A DNA stretch of 64,000 nucleotides from Halomontanus rarus (GTDB lineage: Archaea; Halobacteriota; Halobacteria; Halobacteriales; Natrialbaceae). The position numbers and the translations under genes are program-made. The stretch lies in NCBI RefSeq assembly GCF_029338335.1, contig NZ_CP119800.1; one strand, written 5' to 3'. Below are positions 54,903 through 63,475 of this stretch, in pieces. The notes beneath the pieces were generated by a model. It did not search any database and had not been told where the DNA came from. It saw only the letters and a program-made list of their open reading frames with translations. Positions within the stretch are counted from its first letter, which is position 1. Every line of letters starts with the position of its first letter.

Positions 54903-56294
54903 CTATTCGTCGTCGTCGCTTCCGACGGAGATCGTGAAGCCGCTGTCGTCGTCTTCGGCGTCCGCGTCGCCGCCATCGTCGCCGCCATCGTCTTCTTCAT
55001 CGTCGAAGAATCCGTCAAGGGCGCTCTCGTCGTCGTCCGTGTCGTCGCCAGCACCGTCATCACTTTCATCGTCAGGTCCACTACTTCCCTCACCCTCACC
55101 CTCGCCTTCGCCTTCGCCCTCGTCACCGGTCGTCTCACTCTCGTCTGCGTCTTCACCGTCACTCTCGTCATCACCGCCGGCGTCCTCGCCTTCGCCCTCG
55201 TCACCGGTCGTCTCACCCTCGTCTGCATCCTCGCCGTCACTCTCGGTATCGTTCGCCTCGTCAGATCCGTCAGTATCCGCCATCTCCTCGGTATCCGTCG
55301 CGTCCTCGGAGACCGTCACCCAGAAGTAGACGTCCTCCATCGAATCGTTTCTCGTGGGTTCCGCGGGCGGTTCACCCTCGAAGAGGAGGAACGTCACTCG
55401 AACCGTGCCGTTGTCGACCGTCGGCGTCACCTCCCGCTCGAGTCGCTCGCTCTCGCCCGCCTCGATCCGAGCGTCGAACGTGTCGAGTTCGGTTCGTTCC
55501 ACAACTTCGTCGCCCTCGAGGCGCTGTTGCTGGGCGACGACGGTGTACTCCATCGTCTCGTCTTCCTGGTTGTCGACCGTGAGCACGACCGGCAGCGACT
55601 CGCCCGGCCCGACCGCGGACGGGGCGTCGGTTACCAGCTCGCCGTCTTCGTCTTCGGTTAACAGGCCGAACTCGGTGAAGCCGGCGGTCGGCTGGGGCGC
55701 GACGAGGGCGACCGTGAGCGCGAGTCCGGCGGCGACGATTCCGAGGACGAGGGCGACCGTCGAGAGCGTCCCGATCGCACCCTCGCTCTCGCTCGAATTG
55801 CCGCGGATGCGGGCCAGTCCCGATCGGAAGGAGACCGCGTACCGGTCGGGTTCGGGTACTCGGAGACGCCGGATGGCTCCGAGCTGTGCGAGGACGACCG
55901 TCACGATCGCGATCCCGGCCGCCGTCGATTCGGTCGTCAGATGCCATTCTGTCGGTCCGAGCGCGAGAACGACCATCGGAACGACCGCCAGCGAGAGCGC
56001 GAACGAGAGGCCGAGTCGTTCAACCGTATCGATTCCGCCGGGCCGCAACTGCGCCGCCGTCGACGCCTGTTCGCGGGCGACGCGAGCCTTCGCCGGGAAC
56101 AGCACGGTGACGAGTGCGTATCCCGGAAGGAACAGGACGAGCGGCAGCGTAATCACGAGGCGAGCAGCGCTCCCGAACGGGAGCGTCGTTACCAGTAGGT
56201 ACGCTGCGACCGCCGCGATCGAAATGAGCGCGAGATCGAACGGATACTGACGGGCGTAGCCGAACCGCGTCTTCGTGTTCGTCGGCAGGCTCAT
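54903..56294 (-). CDS. DUF1616 membrane protein with long acidic tail
   Basis: 463 aa from the ATG at 56294. Four to five membrane helices lie in residues ~18-205, with LPLVLFLPGYALVTVLFP and the RLGLSFALSLAVVP segment typical of DUF1616. A predicted extracellular beta domain (~210-320, TVDNQEDETMEYTVVAQQQ) follows. The tail (~335-463) is almost all Asp/Glu/Gly and includes two copies of a 19-residue block encoded by the 57-nt repeat. DUF1616 proteins are common in haloarchaeal surface-structure loci. The ATAACAAAG motif is 108 nt upstream. Confidence 0.88.
   Translation of the reverse strand: MSLPTNTKTRFGYARQYPFDLALISIAAVAAYLLVTTLPFGSAARLVITLPLVLFLPGYALVTVLFPAKARVAREQASTAAQLRPGGIDTVERLGLSFALSLAVVPMVVLALGPTEWHLTTESTAAGIAIVTVVLAQLGAIRRLRVPEPDRYAVSFRSGLARIRGNSSESEGAIGTLSTVALVLGIVAAGLALTVALVAPQPTAGFTEFGLLTEDEDGELVTDAPSAVGPGESLPVVLTVDNQEDETMEYTVVAQQQRLEGDEVVERTELDTFDARIEAGESERLEREVTPTVDNGTVRVTFLLFEGEPPAEPTRNDSMEDVYFWVTVSEDATDTEEMADTDGSDEANDTESDGEDADEGETTGDEGEGEDAGGDDESDGEDADESETTGDEGEGEGEGEGEGSSGPDDESDDGAGDDTDDDESALDGFFDDEEDDGGDDGGDADAEDDDSGFTISVGSDDDE
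55111..55245. repeat. 57-nt direct repeat in the DUF1616 tail
   Basis: 55111-55167 and 55189-55245 are nearly identical and encode an SDGEDADE-ETTGDEGEGE block twice. Confidence 0.75.
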
Positions 56295-56811
56295 CGTCGA
56301 ACCACCAGGGTGAGCCCGCACGAACGATCAGGTCCACGTATCCGACTCCGTACTGAGTCGTCTGACATTCTCGAATCGTCGTGTTCAACACTCCTGTTAG
56401 GCTTTGTTATGATCGGGTTACCCGACTGATGAGCCCAGGTGACTGTCGTCGGTTTCTTACAGTCCCGACGGCTCGCTCGAGGGTCTTCGACGAGACTGGT
56501 CGCGGTCCCTCGAGGTGGGTGAGAGAGCGAACCGCTGGGACACGGCGGACACAGTTCGGATGGAGATCGCACTCGAGGTCGGAGTCGCGATGGCGGCGAT
56601 AACGGAGCCCGAGTTCGACCGACGTCCGACGCCGTCCGCCGAGACCGTTCGTGTGGTCACTACTCGTGTCGTCACTACAGGAAGCGTCGACAGTGCCGTC
56701 GCTCACGGAGTACTAGTACTGGCCGGGAAACTCGAGTACGGTCGGCTCTCACTGTTTCCCAGAAACCTCGAGACGGGGTAGGTTGCACCGTCTGACTTCC
56801 GCCCGGCGGTT
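56295..56811. other. Intergenic region with motif
   Basis: Contains the motif at 56403-56410. No protein-like frame recognised. Confidence 0.4.
56403..56410 (-). promoter_or_regulatory. ATAACAAA motif
   Basis: TCATAACAAAGCCTAAC on the coding strand, 108 nt before the DUF1616 gene. Confidence 0.5.
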
Positions 56812-57087
56812 TCAGAACTCCACGTACTGTTCTTCCCACTCCCGTCGCTCGCTGATGCGGCGACGACCGTCGTCGGTAATCGCGTAATAGTTCGTCCGTC
56901 TGTCGAGTTGTCCCTTCTCGACCAGCTCTTTGTTGACGAGTGTATCGAGATTGGGATAGAGCCGTCCGTGGTTTATCTCCGAACTGTAGTACTGTTCGAC
57001 CTCTTCTTTGACCGATTGTCCGGACGGTCGATCGGCACCTGCAATGACGTACAGCAGGTCTCGCTGGAAGCCAGTCAGATCGTGCAT
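56812..57087 (-). CDS. PadR-family transcription regulator
   Basis: 91 aa. LTGFQRDLLYVIAG, INHGRLYPNLDTLVNKELVEKG and NYYAITDDGRRRI form the PadR winged helix; the second dimerisation domain is missing, as in short haloarchaeal members. The ATAACAAA motif lies 35 nt upstream, close enough to overlap the promoter. Confidence 0.9.
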   Translation of the reverse strand: MHDLTGFQRDLLYVIAGADRPSGQSVKEEVEQYYSSEINHGRLYPNLDTLVNKELVEKGQLDRRTNYYAITDDGRRRISERREWEEQYVEF

Positions 57088-57572
57088 TGCTCAATCACGT
57101 GGACCGTTCCGCTGACTGGATATTTGTTATCCGCTTCATACAGCACCTTCACGACTCCTTTCAGAACTGTTGTCGCGAACACAATCACTCGTTCACACGA
57201 CTCCATCAATACGTGAACACTCCTCGCGATACATCCGTCCCCGAGGGGAAACGGCTGGTTTCTCCCGGCGGTGACCGCTGTCCGATCCGAGAACTATGGC
57301 CGCCACCGACAGTCTGTGTACGTCCGATCGCACGACGGCTGTCCAACCGGCACGTAAATGATTTCAGTTGACACTATCGGAGCGGGAAATATCGGATAGG
57401 TGAATATGTGACACGATCAGATTCGAATCGCCTCGGATCGGATCGTCCCAGTTCGACCGAGCCGTCGTTCTGTCATCACCGAACCGCCTCGCGCGTCGAT
57501 CGACGGTCCCAGAGAGCCTGGACACACTCATCTCGACCGGACTCGAGGTCGCAACCGATACCGAGTCGAGCG
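57088..57572. other. Intergenic region with motif
   Basis: 485 nt between the PadR gene and the HTH gene on the same strand. Apart from the motif at 57123, nothing recognised. Confidence 0.4.
57123..57130 (-). promoter_or_regulatory. ATAACAAA motif
   Basis: GCGGATAACAAATATCC on the coding strand, 35 nt before the PadR start. Confidence 0.5.
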
Positions 57573-57917
57573 TTACGGCCGATCGTCCGATTGAGCCTGC
57601 GTCAACACGACGTCGATACCGTCGGCGTCGATTTCGACCTGCAGGTTCTCGACGGTCGCTTCGTAGGCGGTCGTATGCGAGCCATCCTCTTCGAACCGGA
57701 TACACTCCGCGAGCAGTTCGCTCTCGAGGAGGTTGTTGATTCGCCGATACACCGTCGCGGACGAACAGTCGGTCCGTTCGGTCAACTCTTTGGCCGTTCG
57801 GGGGCCGTTGCTCGTCGCAACGAGGATCGTTCGGGCGCACTCATCACCGAGGACGTCGAGCTGTGCTGCAGGGCTCACAGTCGGGTCCGTTCTCGTGTTG
57901 CTCACCTGGCTTGACAT
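57573..57917 (-). CDS. ArsR-like winged-helix regulator
   Basis: 114 aa. DVLGDECARTILVATSNGPRTAKELTERTDCSSATVYRRINNLLESELL is an ArsR/TrmB-like winged helix, about residues 22-72. The C-terminal part has alternating strands and may bind a ligand or dimerise. A palindrome lies 143 nt upstream. Confidence 0.82.
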   Translation of the reverse strand: MSSQVSNTRTDPTVSPAAQLDVLGDECARTILVATSNGPRTAKELTERTDCSSATVYRRINNLLESELLAECIRFEEDGSHTTAYEATVENLQVEIDADGIDVVLTQAQSDDRP

Positions 57918-58060
57918 TGTGGGCTGGGTCGTCGTGTTGGGTAATCGTCGCTATCGCGTCGCACGTTCGCTCTCGTTCGCTCCCGTCCGCTCGAGAGGGG
58001 CCGATTCGTTCGTTCACCGACGTCGACACACCACGGTCGATCCACCACCATCGCGTTCCA

Positions 58061-58074
58061 ACTGGTAAACCAGT
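58061..58074. promoter_or_regulatory. Palindrome ACTGGT-AA-ACCAGT
   Basis: Perfect 6-bp arms, 143 nt before the ArsR-like gene. Possible autoregulator site. Confidence 0.3.
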
Positions 58075-58261
58075 AAGCCATTGTGGTATTTTATAACGAC
58101 GCACCTTATTCAGCGAAGCACTATCATACTCGGCCGAAACTTCGGATTTCGATCTCGAAATAGCCAGTTTCGGTCCTCCATCTCTCGACTAATGGTACGT
58201 TTTCGAGACGAATACTACAGAATACGATTGAATCCACGTTGACACCCGCACACCTTCTATT

Positions 58262-58269
58262 ATTGTTAT
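58262..58269 (-). promoter_or_regulatory. ATAACAAT variant of the recurring motif
   Basis: AGATAACAATAATAG on the minus strand. No minus-strand gene starts within 300 nt, so the assignment is weak. Confidence 0.25.
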
Positions 58270-58598
58270 CTGCCGATACCGGGCGTCTCGAAGCCTGTCA
58301 CGGCCAGAAATATCGTATTTACCAGCCGGTGAGAACCACTCGTCGGGTGAACAGTCAGCCGTCTTTATTCGCGTTTGAGGGCCCGATAGTAGTGTTGCCC
58401 CACCGAACGGCGCGTCTGTGGCCGCCCGAGGGCGTCTTCGACCTCGATATTCACGCCCGTGGCCGCGACCGCTCGTCTCTCGCGACGCGGAGGCAATCGG
58501 TGTCGTTTCGTGCGGCACCAACATGCTACCCGGTCTGCCCGATCGTGCCGACGGGAGACCGTGTACCGACCGAAACATCCCAACCCCCATCGAGACCA

Positions 58599-58790
58599 AT
58601 GAAGTCAACACAAGTCAACTGGACGCCTATGGAATCGTCGTCAGCAGGTGCTCGCTGTCGAAACTGTGGCACGCACGTCACCCAGCAGTTCGCGCGTGTC
58701 TTCGGTGACAACGGTGATATCGTACACGGCTGTCCGGCCTGTACGACTTATCGAGAGATGCAGTCGGGTGGTCATCTTCCGAGCGAGTAA
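58599..58790 (+). CDS. DUF7563-like small zinc-finger protein
   Basis: 63 aa from the ATG at 58599 (53 aa from 58629 is possible). CRNCGTHVTQQFARVFGDNGDIVHGCPACTTY gives two CxxC pairs about 25 residues apart, the pattern of haloarchaeal DUF7563. Function unknown, but this family is common near regulators. A second upstream in-frame ATG is less likely because the sequence before 58599 is not protein-like. Confidence 0.75.
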   Translation: MKSTQVNWTPMESSSAGARCRNCGTHVTQQFARVFGDNGDIVHGCPACTTYREMQSGGHLPSE

Positions 58791-59293
58791 TCGGTATCCT
58801 ATTCGTATTCGTATTCGCGTCCGTGTCCGTACTCGACATTCGACTCCAGTACCCGGTGTTCGGTGTTCGTATTCGACGCTCAGAGACCTGAACCGAACAC
58901 GAGGACGATACCGGCGCCGACGTCAATACGAATATGCGCACGTCCATTCGATATTTTCACACGAGTCCGCAGTCGGTTGACTCGCTTTGAACGCCTCGTT
59001 CGAGACAGCTCGAGGCGTGCCGAAACTCGAGAGCGCACGCGTTCGACCGTGCGTGGAGCTCGAGACTCGACCGGCCGATACGAACTCCTTCGATCACTCT
59101 GTTGATCGTTGTGTTCGATTCAATACGATGTTACGTGTTACTGTCATCGTCGATTTAGCGAACACAGATTTATAAATAACCTTGGATAGCCATGCATCAC
59201 GTTGATTGTCGCGCTGGCGCAATACGTAACACATATATGATGGTAGGTGGCGGAGATCACTTCAACGCGACAGCTGCACAGTTTCACTAACCT
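58791..59293. other. Intergenic region, hexamer repeat
   Basis: A TATTCG hexamer repeat occurs at 58799-58830. An AT-rich patch with TTTATAAAT (59169-59177) and ATATATGA (59234-59241) should hold the promoter of the next gene. Confidence 0.4.
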
Positions 59294-59797
59294 ATGTCTG
59301 TGCAGACGAGTCGATCGAACGCACTCGAGGAAAGCGAAATTTTCCACATCCTCGGGAACGACAGACGCAGGGCGATCGTCCAGTTACTCGCGACCGAGTC
59401 GGAACAGATCGACGTCTCCGACGTCGCAACACGAATCGCCGAACGGGAGTCGGACACGACGCCGGTTCCGAACAACCTCTACAAGAGCGTCTACGTCTCG
59501 TTACAGCAGACTCACCTGCCCCAACTCGAGGAAGACGACGTCATCGCGTACGATCCCGAAGGCAAGACGATTCAGCCGGGTGCTCACTTCGACGAGGTCC
59601 TCCAGTACATCGACGGGAACCACGACGACGGCGAGACCGTTCTCCGGGTTCACCTGGCCGTCTCCGTTCTCGGCCTCTTCACAATTGTTCTGGCAGGCCT
59701 GACCCTGCCGGTCTTCTCGAGCGTCGACCCGACGTTGGTCGGTGTCCTCGCGTTGCTCGCCGTGGCTGCGAGCAGCCTCTACCGAATCCTGGGCTGA
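59294..59797 (+). CDS. DUF7344 winged-helix protein with C-terminal TM helices
   Basis: 167 aa. wHTH (ESEIFHILGNDRRRAIVQLLATES, VSDVATRIAERESDT, YKSVYVSLQQTHLPQLEEDDVIAYD) then two hydrophobic helices (~115-165). Third member of this family in the window. Confidence 0.85.
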   Translation: MSVQTSRSNALEESEIFHILGNDRRRAIVQLLATESEQIDVSDVATRIAERESDTTPVPNNLYKSVYVSLQQTHLPQLEEDDVIAYDPEGKTIQPGAHFDEVLQYIDGNHDDGETVLRVHLAVSVLGLFTIVLAGLTLPVFSSVDPTLVGVLALLAVAASSLYRILG

Positions 59798-60399
59798 GTC
59801 GTTCTGATCGCTTACGACTGAAACGGGAGGTGCCATCGTTCCGTCGCCACATCTCATCGCGTTCACTATCCGACGGTGACGTCCGAGCGACGATATCGTT
59901 ACCTGAACCGGCTCACACATCGATCGCACGACGGCTTCGCGATCGGATCGACTTTCAGGCCCGTGACGAACCGGAACGCGAACGTGCACGGCTTCTTCCC
60001 TCGAGTCCGACACGCGACCGCTCCGTTCTGCTCGGAGTCGACGCGACGGTTCGTGTTGTCCGTCGTCCGTCGCCCCGTTTCTGTGCTGGCCTTCGTCTGG
60101 TCTCCGTGGACTCACCAATACGACGATGAAGACGCTCGAGCAGCAATCGGTCGTCGCGAATCCGCTGTGTGCGACGTCGCCGACGGACGTCGATATCGAC
60201 TTTTCGAACGGAAGCTCGGACGTCGTCGAACTCGTCGGCTGTGAACTCAGTGTTTTGACTGCACCTCGTTCATCGACCGCTCCTCGTCTGTTACTGTCGC
60301 ACTTCGACAAAAAATGACCGCGCTCGCATCGATTCGGTCAGTCTCTCAGACCGTTCGAATCGATGGTGGTTCACGACCGTTGATTTGAACTGATTTCCT
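59798..60399. other. Intergenic region between convergent genes
   Basis: 602 nt, no recognised gene or repeat. Confidence 0.4.
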
Positions 60400-62223
60400 C
60401 TAGATGAGGCTGATGAGTTCGATTACTGCCTGTACCGCGGCAGTCTCGTTATCATCTTCGGTCTCGTTATCGATGCCGTCGTCTTCGGTTTCGTTATCGA
60501 TACCGTCGTCTTCGGTTTCGTTGTCCACCGCGTCGTCTTCGCTCTCGTTATCGGCGTCGTCGAGTTCGTCCTCGTCTTCGTCGGTGATCTCGAGGAACGC
60601 GACTTCACCGGAGTCCTCGGTCAGCACCATGTGGACGTACTCGCCGGGCTCGATACCGGTCGTGTCGACTTCGAAGGTGACGGTCTCGGAGTCACCGCTC
60701 TCGAGCGTGAGGTTCTGGCTGGCGACGAGATCTCCCTCGAGGCGGAACTGGACCTCCTCGGTCCGTTCCTCGTCGGTGGGGTTCTCGATCGTCGCGTTGA
60801 CCTCGATCGTGTCATTGACTGAGGCCGTCTCCGGGGCCTCGAGGTCGGTTACGTTGAACGAATCCGCGGCGACCTCCATATCTTGTTCGTCGTCTTCGGT
60901 GACGTTGTCGTCGGTTTCGTTGTCGTCACCGATGAGGCCGTCGTCGTCGTCGGTTTCGTTGTCTTCGGTTTCGTTGTCGTCGTCGATGAGGCCGTCGTCG
61001 TCGTCGGTTTCGTTATCGTCGTCGATGAGGCCGTCGTCTTCGGTTTCGTTATCGTCGTCGATGAGGCCGTCGTCTTCGGTTTCGTTATCGTCGTCGATGA
61101 GGCCGTCGTCTTCGGTTTCGTTATCGTCGTCGATGAGGCCGTCGTCTTCGGTTTCGTTATCGTCGTCGATGAGGCCGTCGTCTTCGGTTTCGTTATCGTC
61201 GTCGATGAGGCCGTCGTCGTCTTCAGTGACGTTGTCCTCTTCAGTTTCGTTTTCGAAACCGTCCTCCATCGTCACGTTTTCCTCGTCCATCATTCCTTCG
61301 AGATCTTCCATCTCGAAGTCCTCGCCGAGGACGAAAACGTTGACCGTGGCGTTCTCCACGACGAACTCTTCGACGGTGAGGTTCTCCACGACGACGAACA
61401 TCGGCTGCTCTTCGTCCGATATTTCATCGACGTGCATATCCTCGCCATCGTCCTGTTCATCGTCGATCGGCGTCTCCTCAGGCTCTTCCTCAGGAGTCTC
61501 GTTGTCGACAGTCTCCTCAGGTTCTTCCTCAGGAGTCTCGTTATCGACAGTCTCCTCAGGCTCTTCCTCAGGAGTCTCGTTATCGACAGTCTCCTCAGGC
61601 TCTTCCTCAGGAGTCTCGTCACCGGTATCAAGCGTCACGACCGCCTGATCGGTCACCGGCTCCCCGCTCGGAGTCTCGTAGGGACCGTCCTGCTGGCCCT
61701 CGAGTTCGACGAAGTCGTACGTCTGGTTGTTGTTCGTGTCGCGGTGTGGCATCGCGACGAGCGTCTCCTCCTCCTCGAGTGGCTCGTCGAGCGTGATCTC
61801 GACGTTCTCGTGGGTGCCCGCCTCGAGGTACTCGGAGGAACCGATGACGCTTCCGAACACGTTTCCGACGAGCAGGCTGCTGTTGTGGATGACGACGAAG
61901 CCACCGCTGGCCATCGTCACCTCGTCTACCACGACGGTGTTCCCGTCACTCGCCTGCTCTTCGAACGTTACGTACGCGCCTTGTTGGGTGTCGTCATCGT
62001 CGTCATCACCCGTGTCGTTACTATCAGCGCCCGCAGCTGTCTCTTCGTCATCTGTCTCCGCGTCTGCATCCGTTTCGTTTTCTACTTCGCCGTCATCACC
62101 GCTCTGTGTCTCGTTGTGCTCGTCCACACTCGCAGTCGGTGTCGTTGCCGCCACCGCTGCCCCGCTCGAGCACACAAGCATCAGCGCAGTGACCACGACG
62201 AGTAGCTGATATCGTGCGTTCAT
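60400..62223 (-). CDS. Secreted repeat-rich DUF7282/CARDB-like surface glycoprotein candidate
   Basis: 607 aa from MNARYQLLVVVTALMLVCSSGAAVAA, a Sec-type signal peptide. A DUF7282 domain (~75-185; TFEEQASDGNTVVVDEVTMASGGFVVIHNSS) is followed by four 13-14-residue TPEEEPEETVDNE repeats and a small strand domain. Then come eight DDGLIDDDNETE units, a CARDB/alpha-sandwich-like domain (~470-560) and three short GIDNETEDD units. The repeats supply many N-x-S/T sequons (NET) for N-glycosylation. Likely a cell-surface protein with a flexible, glycosylated, acidic stalk. It ends without a clear PGF-type anchor. Confidence 0.85.
   Translation of the reverse strand: MNARYQLLVVVTALMLVCSSGAAVAATTPTASVDEHNETQSGDDGEVENETDADAETDDEETAAGADSNDTGDDDDDDTQQGAYVTFEEQASDGNTVVVDEVTMASGGFVVIHNSSLLVGNVFGSVIGSSEYLEAGTHENVEITLDEPLEEEETLVAMPHRDTNNNQTYDFVELEGQQDGPYETPSGEPVTDQAVVTLDTGDETPEEEPEETVDNETPEEEPEETVDNETPEEEPEETVDNETPEEEPEETPIDDEQDDGEDMHVDEISDEEQPMFVVVENLTVEEFVVENATVNVFVLGEDFEMEDLEGMMDEENVTMEDGFENETEEDNVTEDDDGLIDDDNETEDDGLIDDDNETEDDGLIDDDNETEDDGLIDDDNETEDDGLIDDDNETEDDGLIDDDNETDDDDGLIDDDNETEDNETDDDDGLIGDDNETDDNVTEDDEQDMEVAADSFNVTDLEAPETASVNDTIEVNATIENPTDEERTEEVQFRLEGDLVASQNLTLESGDSETVTFEVDTTGIEPGEYVHMVLTEDSGEVAFLEITDEDEDELDDADNESEDDAVDNETEDDGIDNETEDDGIDNETEDDNETAAVQAVIELISLI
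60950..61215. repeat. 36-bp tandem repeat inside the surface glycoprotein gene
   Basis: Eight GATGAGGCC-marked units, the central ones being exact 36-bp copies (from about 61020), encode DDGLIDDDNETE. Copy number probably varies between strains. Confidence 0.9.
61480..61625. repeat. 39-bp tandem repeat inside the surface glycoprotein gene
   Basis: Four near-identical units, each beginning TCCTCAGG on the plus strand, encode TPEEEPEETVDNE. It is a second, shorter-unit array in the same gene. Confidence 0.85.
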
Positions 62224-62362
62224 GTTGTGCCGTGAAGGCATGTGAGCATCGTGTATCCGATGCATAAACCGAGGCAACCTTTTCGTACAGAAATAGGATA
62301 ATGTGGGCTGGGAAGCGCGTTTCAGTTTTTCGTTCGAGTCAGGAAAACAGTGATTATCTCGT

Positions 62363-63031
62363 TCACTCACTTCCCGAACCATCCGGTGACTGCGAGGCCG
62401 GTGGCTCCTGTCCGCGAAGACAGATCAGGTTCTCCCGCCCGAGACGCAGTTTCGTGATTTCGTCCTCCGACTCGAGATCGGCCAGGAGACGGCTGACTTT
62501 GGCCTTCGACCACTCGACCGAGTCGACGATGTCGGCCTGTTTCATCCGGCCGCCGTTTTCGGTGACGAGCTCCCTGACTCTCTCCCGGTCGGTCATGAAG
62601 TCTTCATTACCCGTCGGTTGCCGATCACGTTCGATACCGGTTCGACTCTCGAGTCGGTTTCGAACGACCAGCGTTCCGCCGAGCACTGCGAGCGCGATGA
62701 TCCCGATCAGCGCCGCCAGGTGTGGCCGTTGTTCAGTCTGGAGGAGAAATTGCCCTTCATCGGCGGTCTGACTCGCGATCGCGATCGTGATCGCCTCACC
62801 TCTCTCCACCGCGGGCTCTGTGGTGACGATCGACGCACTTGAACTCGAGTCGAGTGCTAAATGTGTCTGCGCGACGACGATGTCGTTCGGTTCCGATGTC
62901 GGTTCGGCTTCCGTACGGTCCCGGTCGTCGGCTACACTCGTGCTCGCGCCGATCGGAACAGCGAGACTCGCCACGATCACCACGACGAGTGTCGCGGTGA
63001 GTGCAACCGTCCGGAGGTGTGTCTCGTCCAT
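62363..63031 (-). CDS. Membrane-anchored DUF7343 winged-helix regulator
   Basis: 222 aa. An N-terminal signal/anchor (~8-28), an extracytoplasmic region (~30-100) and a second helix (~105-122) precede a cytosolic winged helix (~148-205; LVTENGGRMKQADIVDSVEWSKAKVSRLLADLESEDEITKLRLGRENLICL). It may sense surface conditions and regulate DNA. The surface glycoprotein gene follows on the same strand 139 nt later. The ATAACAAA motif lies 90 nt upstream. Confidence 0.88.
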   Translation of the reverse strand: MDETHLRTVALTATLVVVIVASLAVPIGASTSVADDRDRTEAEPTSEPNDIVVAQTHLALDSSSSASIVTTEPAVERGEAITIAIASQTADEGQFLLQTEQRPHLAALIGIIALAVLGGTLVVRNRLESRTGIERDRQPTGNEDFMTDRERVRELVTENGGRMKQADIVDSVEWSKAKVSRLLADLESEDEITKLRLGRENLICLRGQEPPASQSPDGSGSE

Positions 63032-63121
63032 TGTTGTCGAAGTTGGTTACAGCGTTGCTCGCCCTCGCGTTCTTCCGATATGGATGCGATCCCTCCACTA
63101 AATATTTTTTATAAGATGGGA

Positions 63122-63129
63122 TTTGTTAT
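63122..63129 (-). promoter_or_regulatory. ATAACAAA motif
   Basis: CCAATAACAAATCCC on the coding strand, 90 nt before the DUF7343 gene. Confidence 0.5.
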
Positions 63130-63262
63130 TGGATTCGCAGTATCTCAAACGAAACTGAGGGTATCGACGATCGGTCGCGTCGGGAACGATCCTGACGATC
63201 GGTCGGTGAGATCGCCGGTTCGGTCGCGGTCGCGGGCGTCGTTGTGGCTGTTGATGCCGAAA

Positions 63263-63475
63263 TCAATGTAGCCCCGATACGATCGTCGATACTGTCGGAC
63301 CGCTACTCAACGCACCGGCAGTGTCGTTTTCGCCAGCGGCGCCGTCCTCTGCCGCCGGGTCCTCTCCGCCGGCGGGCTCTTCGCCGCTACTATTGTTCGG
63401 TGCGTCACCTGGACCGCCACACCCGGCCAGTACGAGCATGAGCGCGAGGCCGAGTACGATGATTGTACGTTTCAT
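63263..63475 (-). CDS. Small lipoprotein
   Basis: 70 aa. MKRTIIVLGLALMLVLAGC is a signal peptide with a lipobox ending at Cys19, followed by a Gly/Ala/Glu-rich disordered tail. Probably anchored to the outer face of the membrane. Function unknown. Confidence 0.75.
   Translation of the reverse strand: MKRTIIVLGLALMLVLAGCGGPGDAPNNSSGEEPAGGEDPAAEDGAAGENDTAGALSSGPTVSTIVSGLH

Larger units (their letters stand above)
57918..58598. other. Intergenic region with palindrome and motif variant
   Basis: 680 nt between divergent genes. It holds ACTGGT-AA-ACCAGT (58061-58074) and ATTGTTAT (58262-58269). Position 58085-58140 is AT-rich. No gene supported. Confidence 0.4.

Noticed and set aside
61020..61215. 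Regular 36-bp repeats, superficially CRISPR-like
   Set aside because: Units are directly adjacent with no unique spacers and encode a protein repeat.
60883..62205. 440-codon frame of FVVVDEAVV-type repeats antisense to the surface glycoprotein
   Set aside because: Its repeats simply mirror the 36-bp array; the opposite frame has a signal peptide and known domains.
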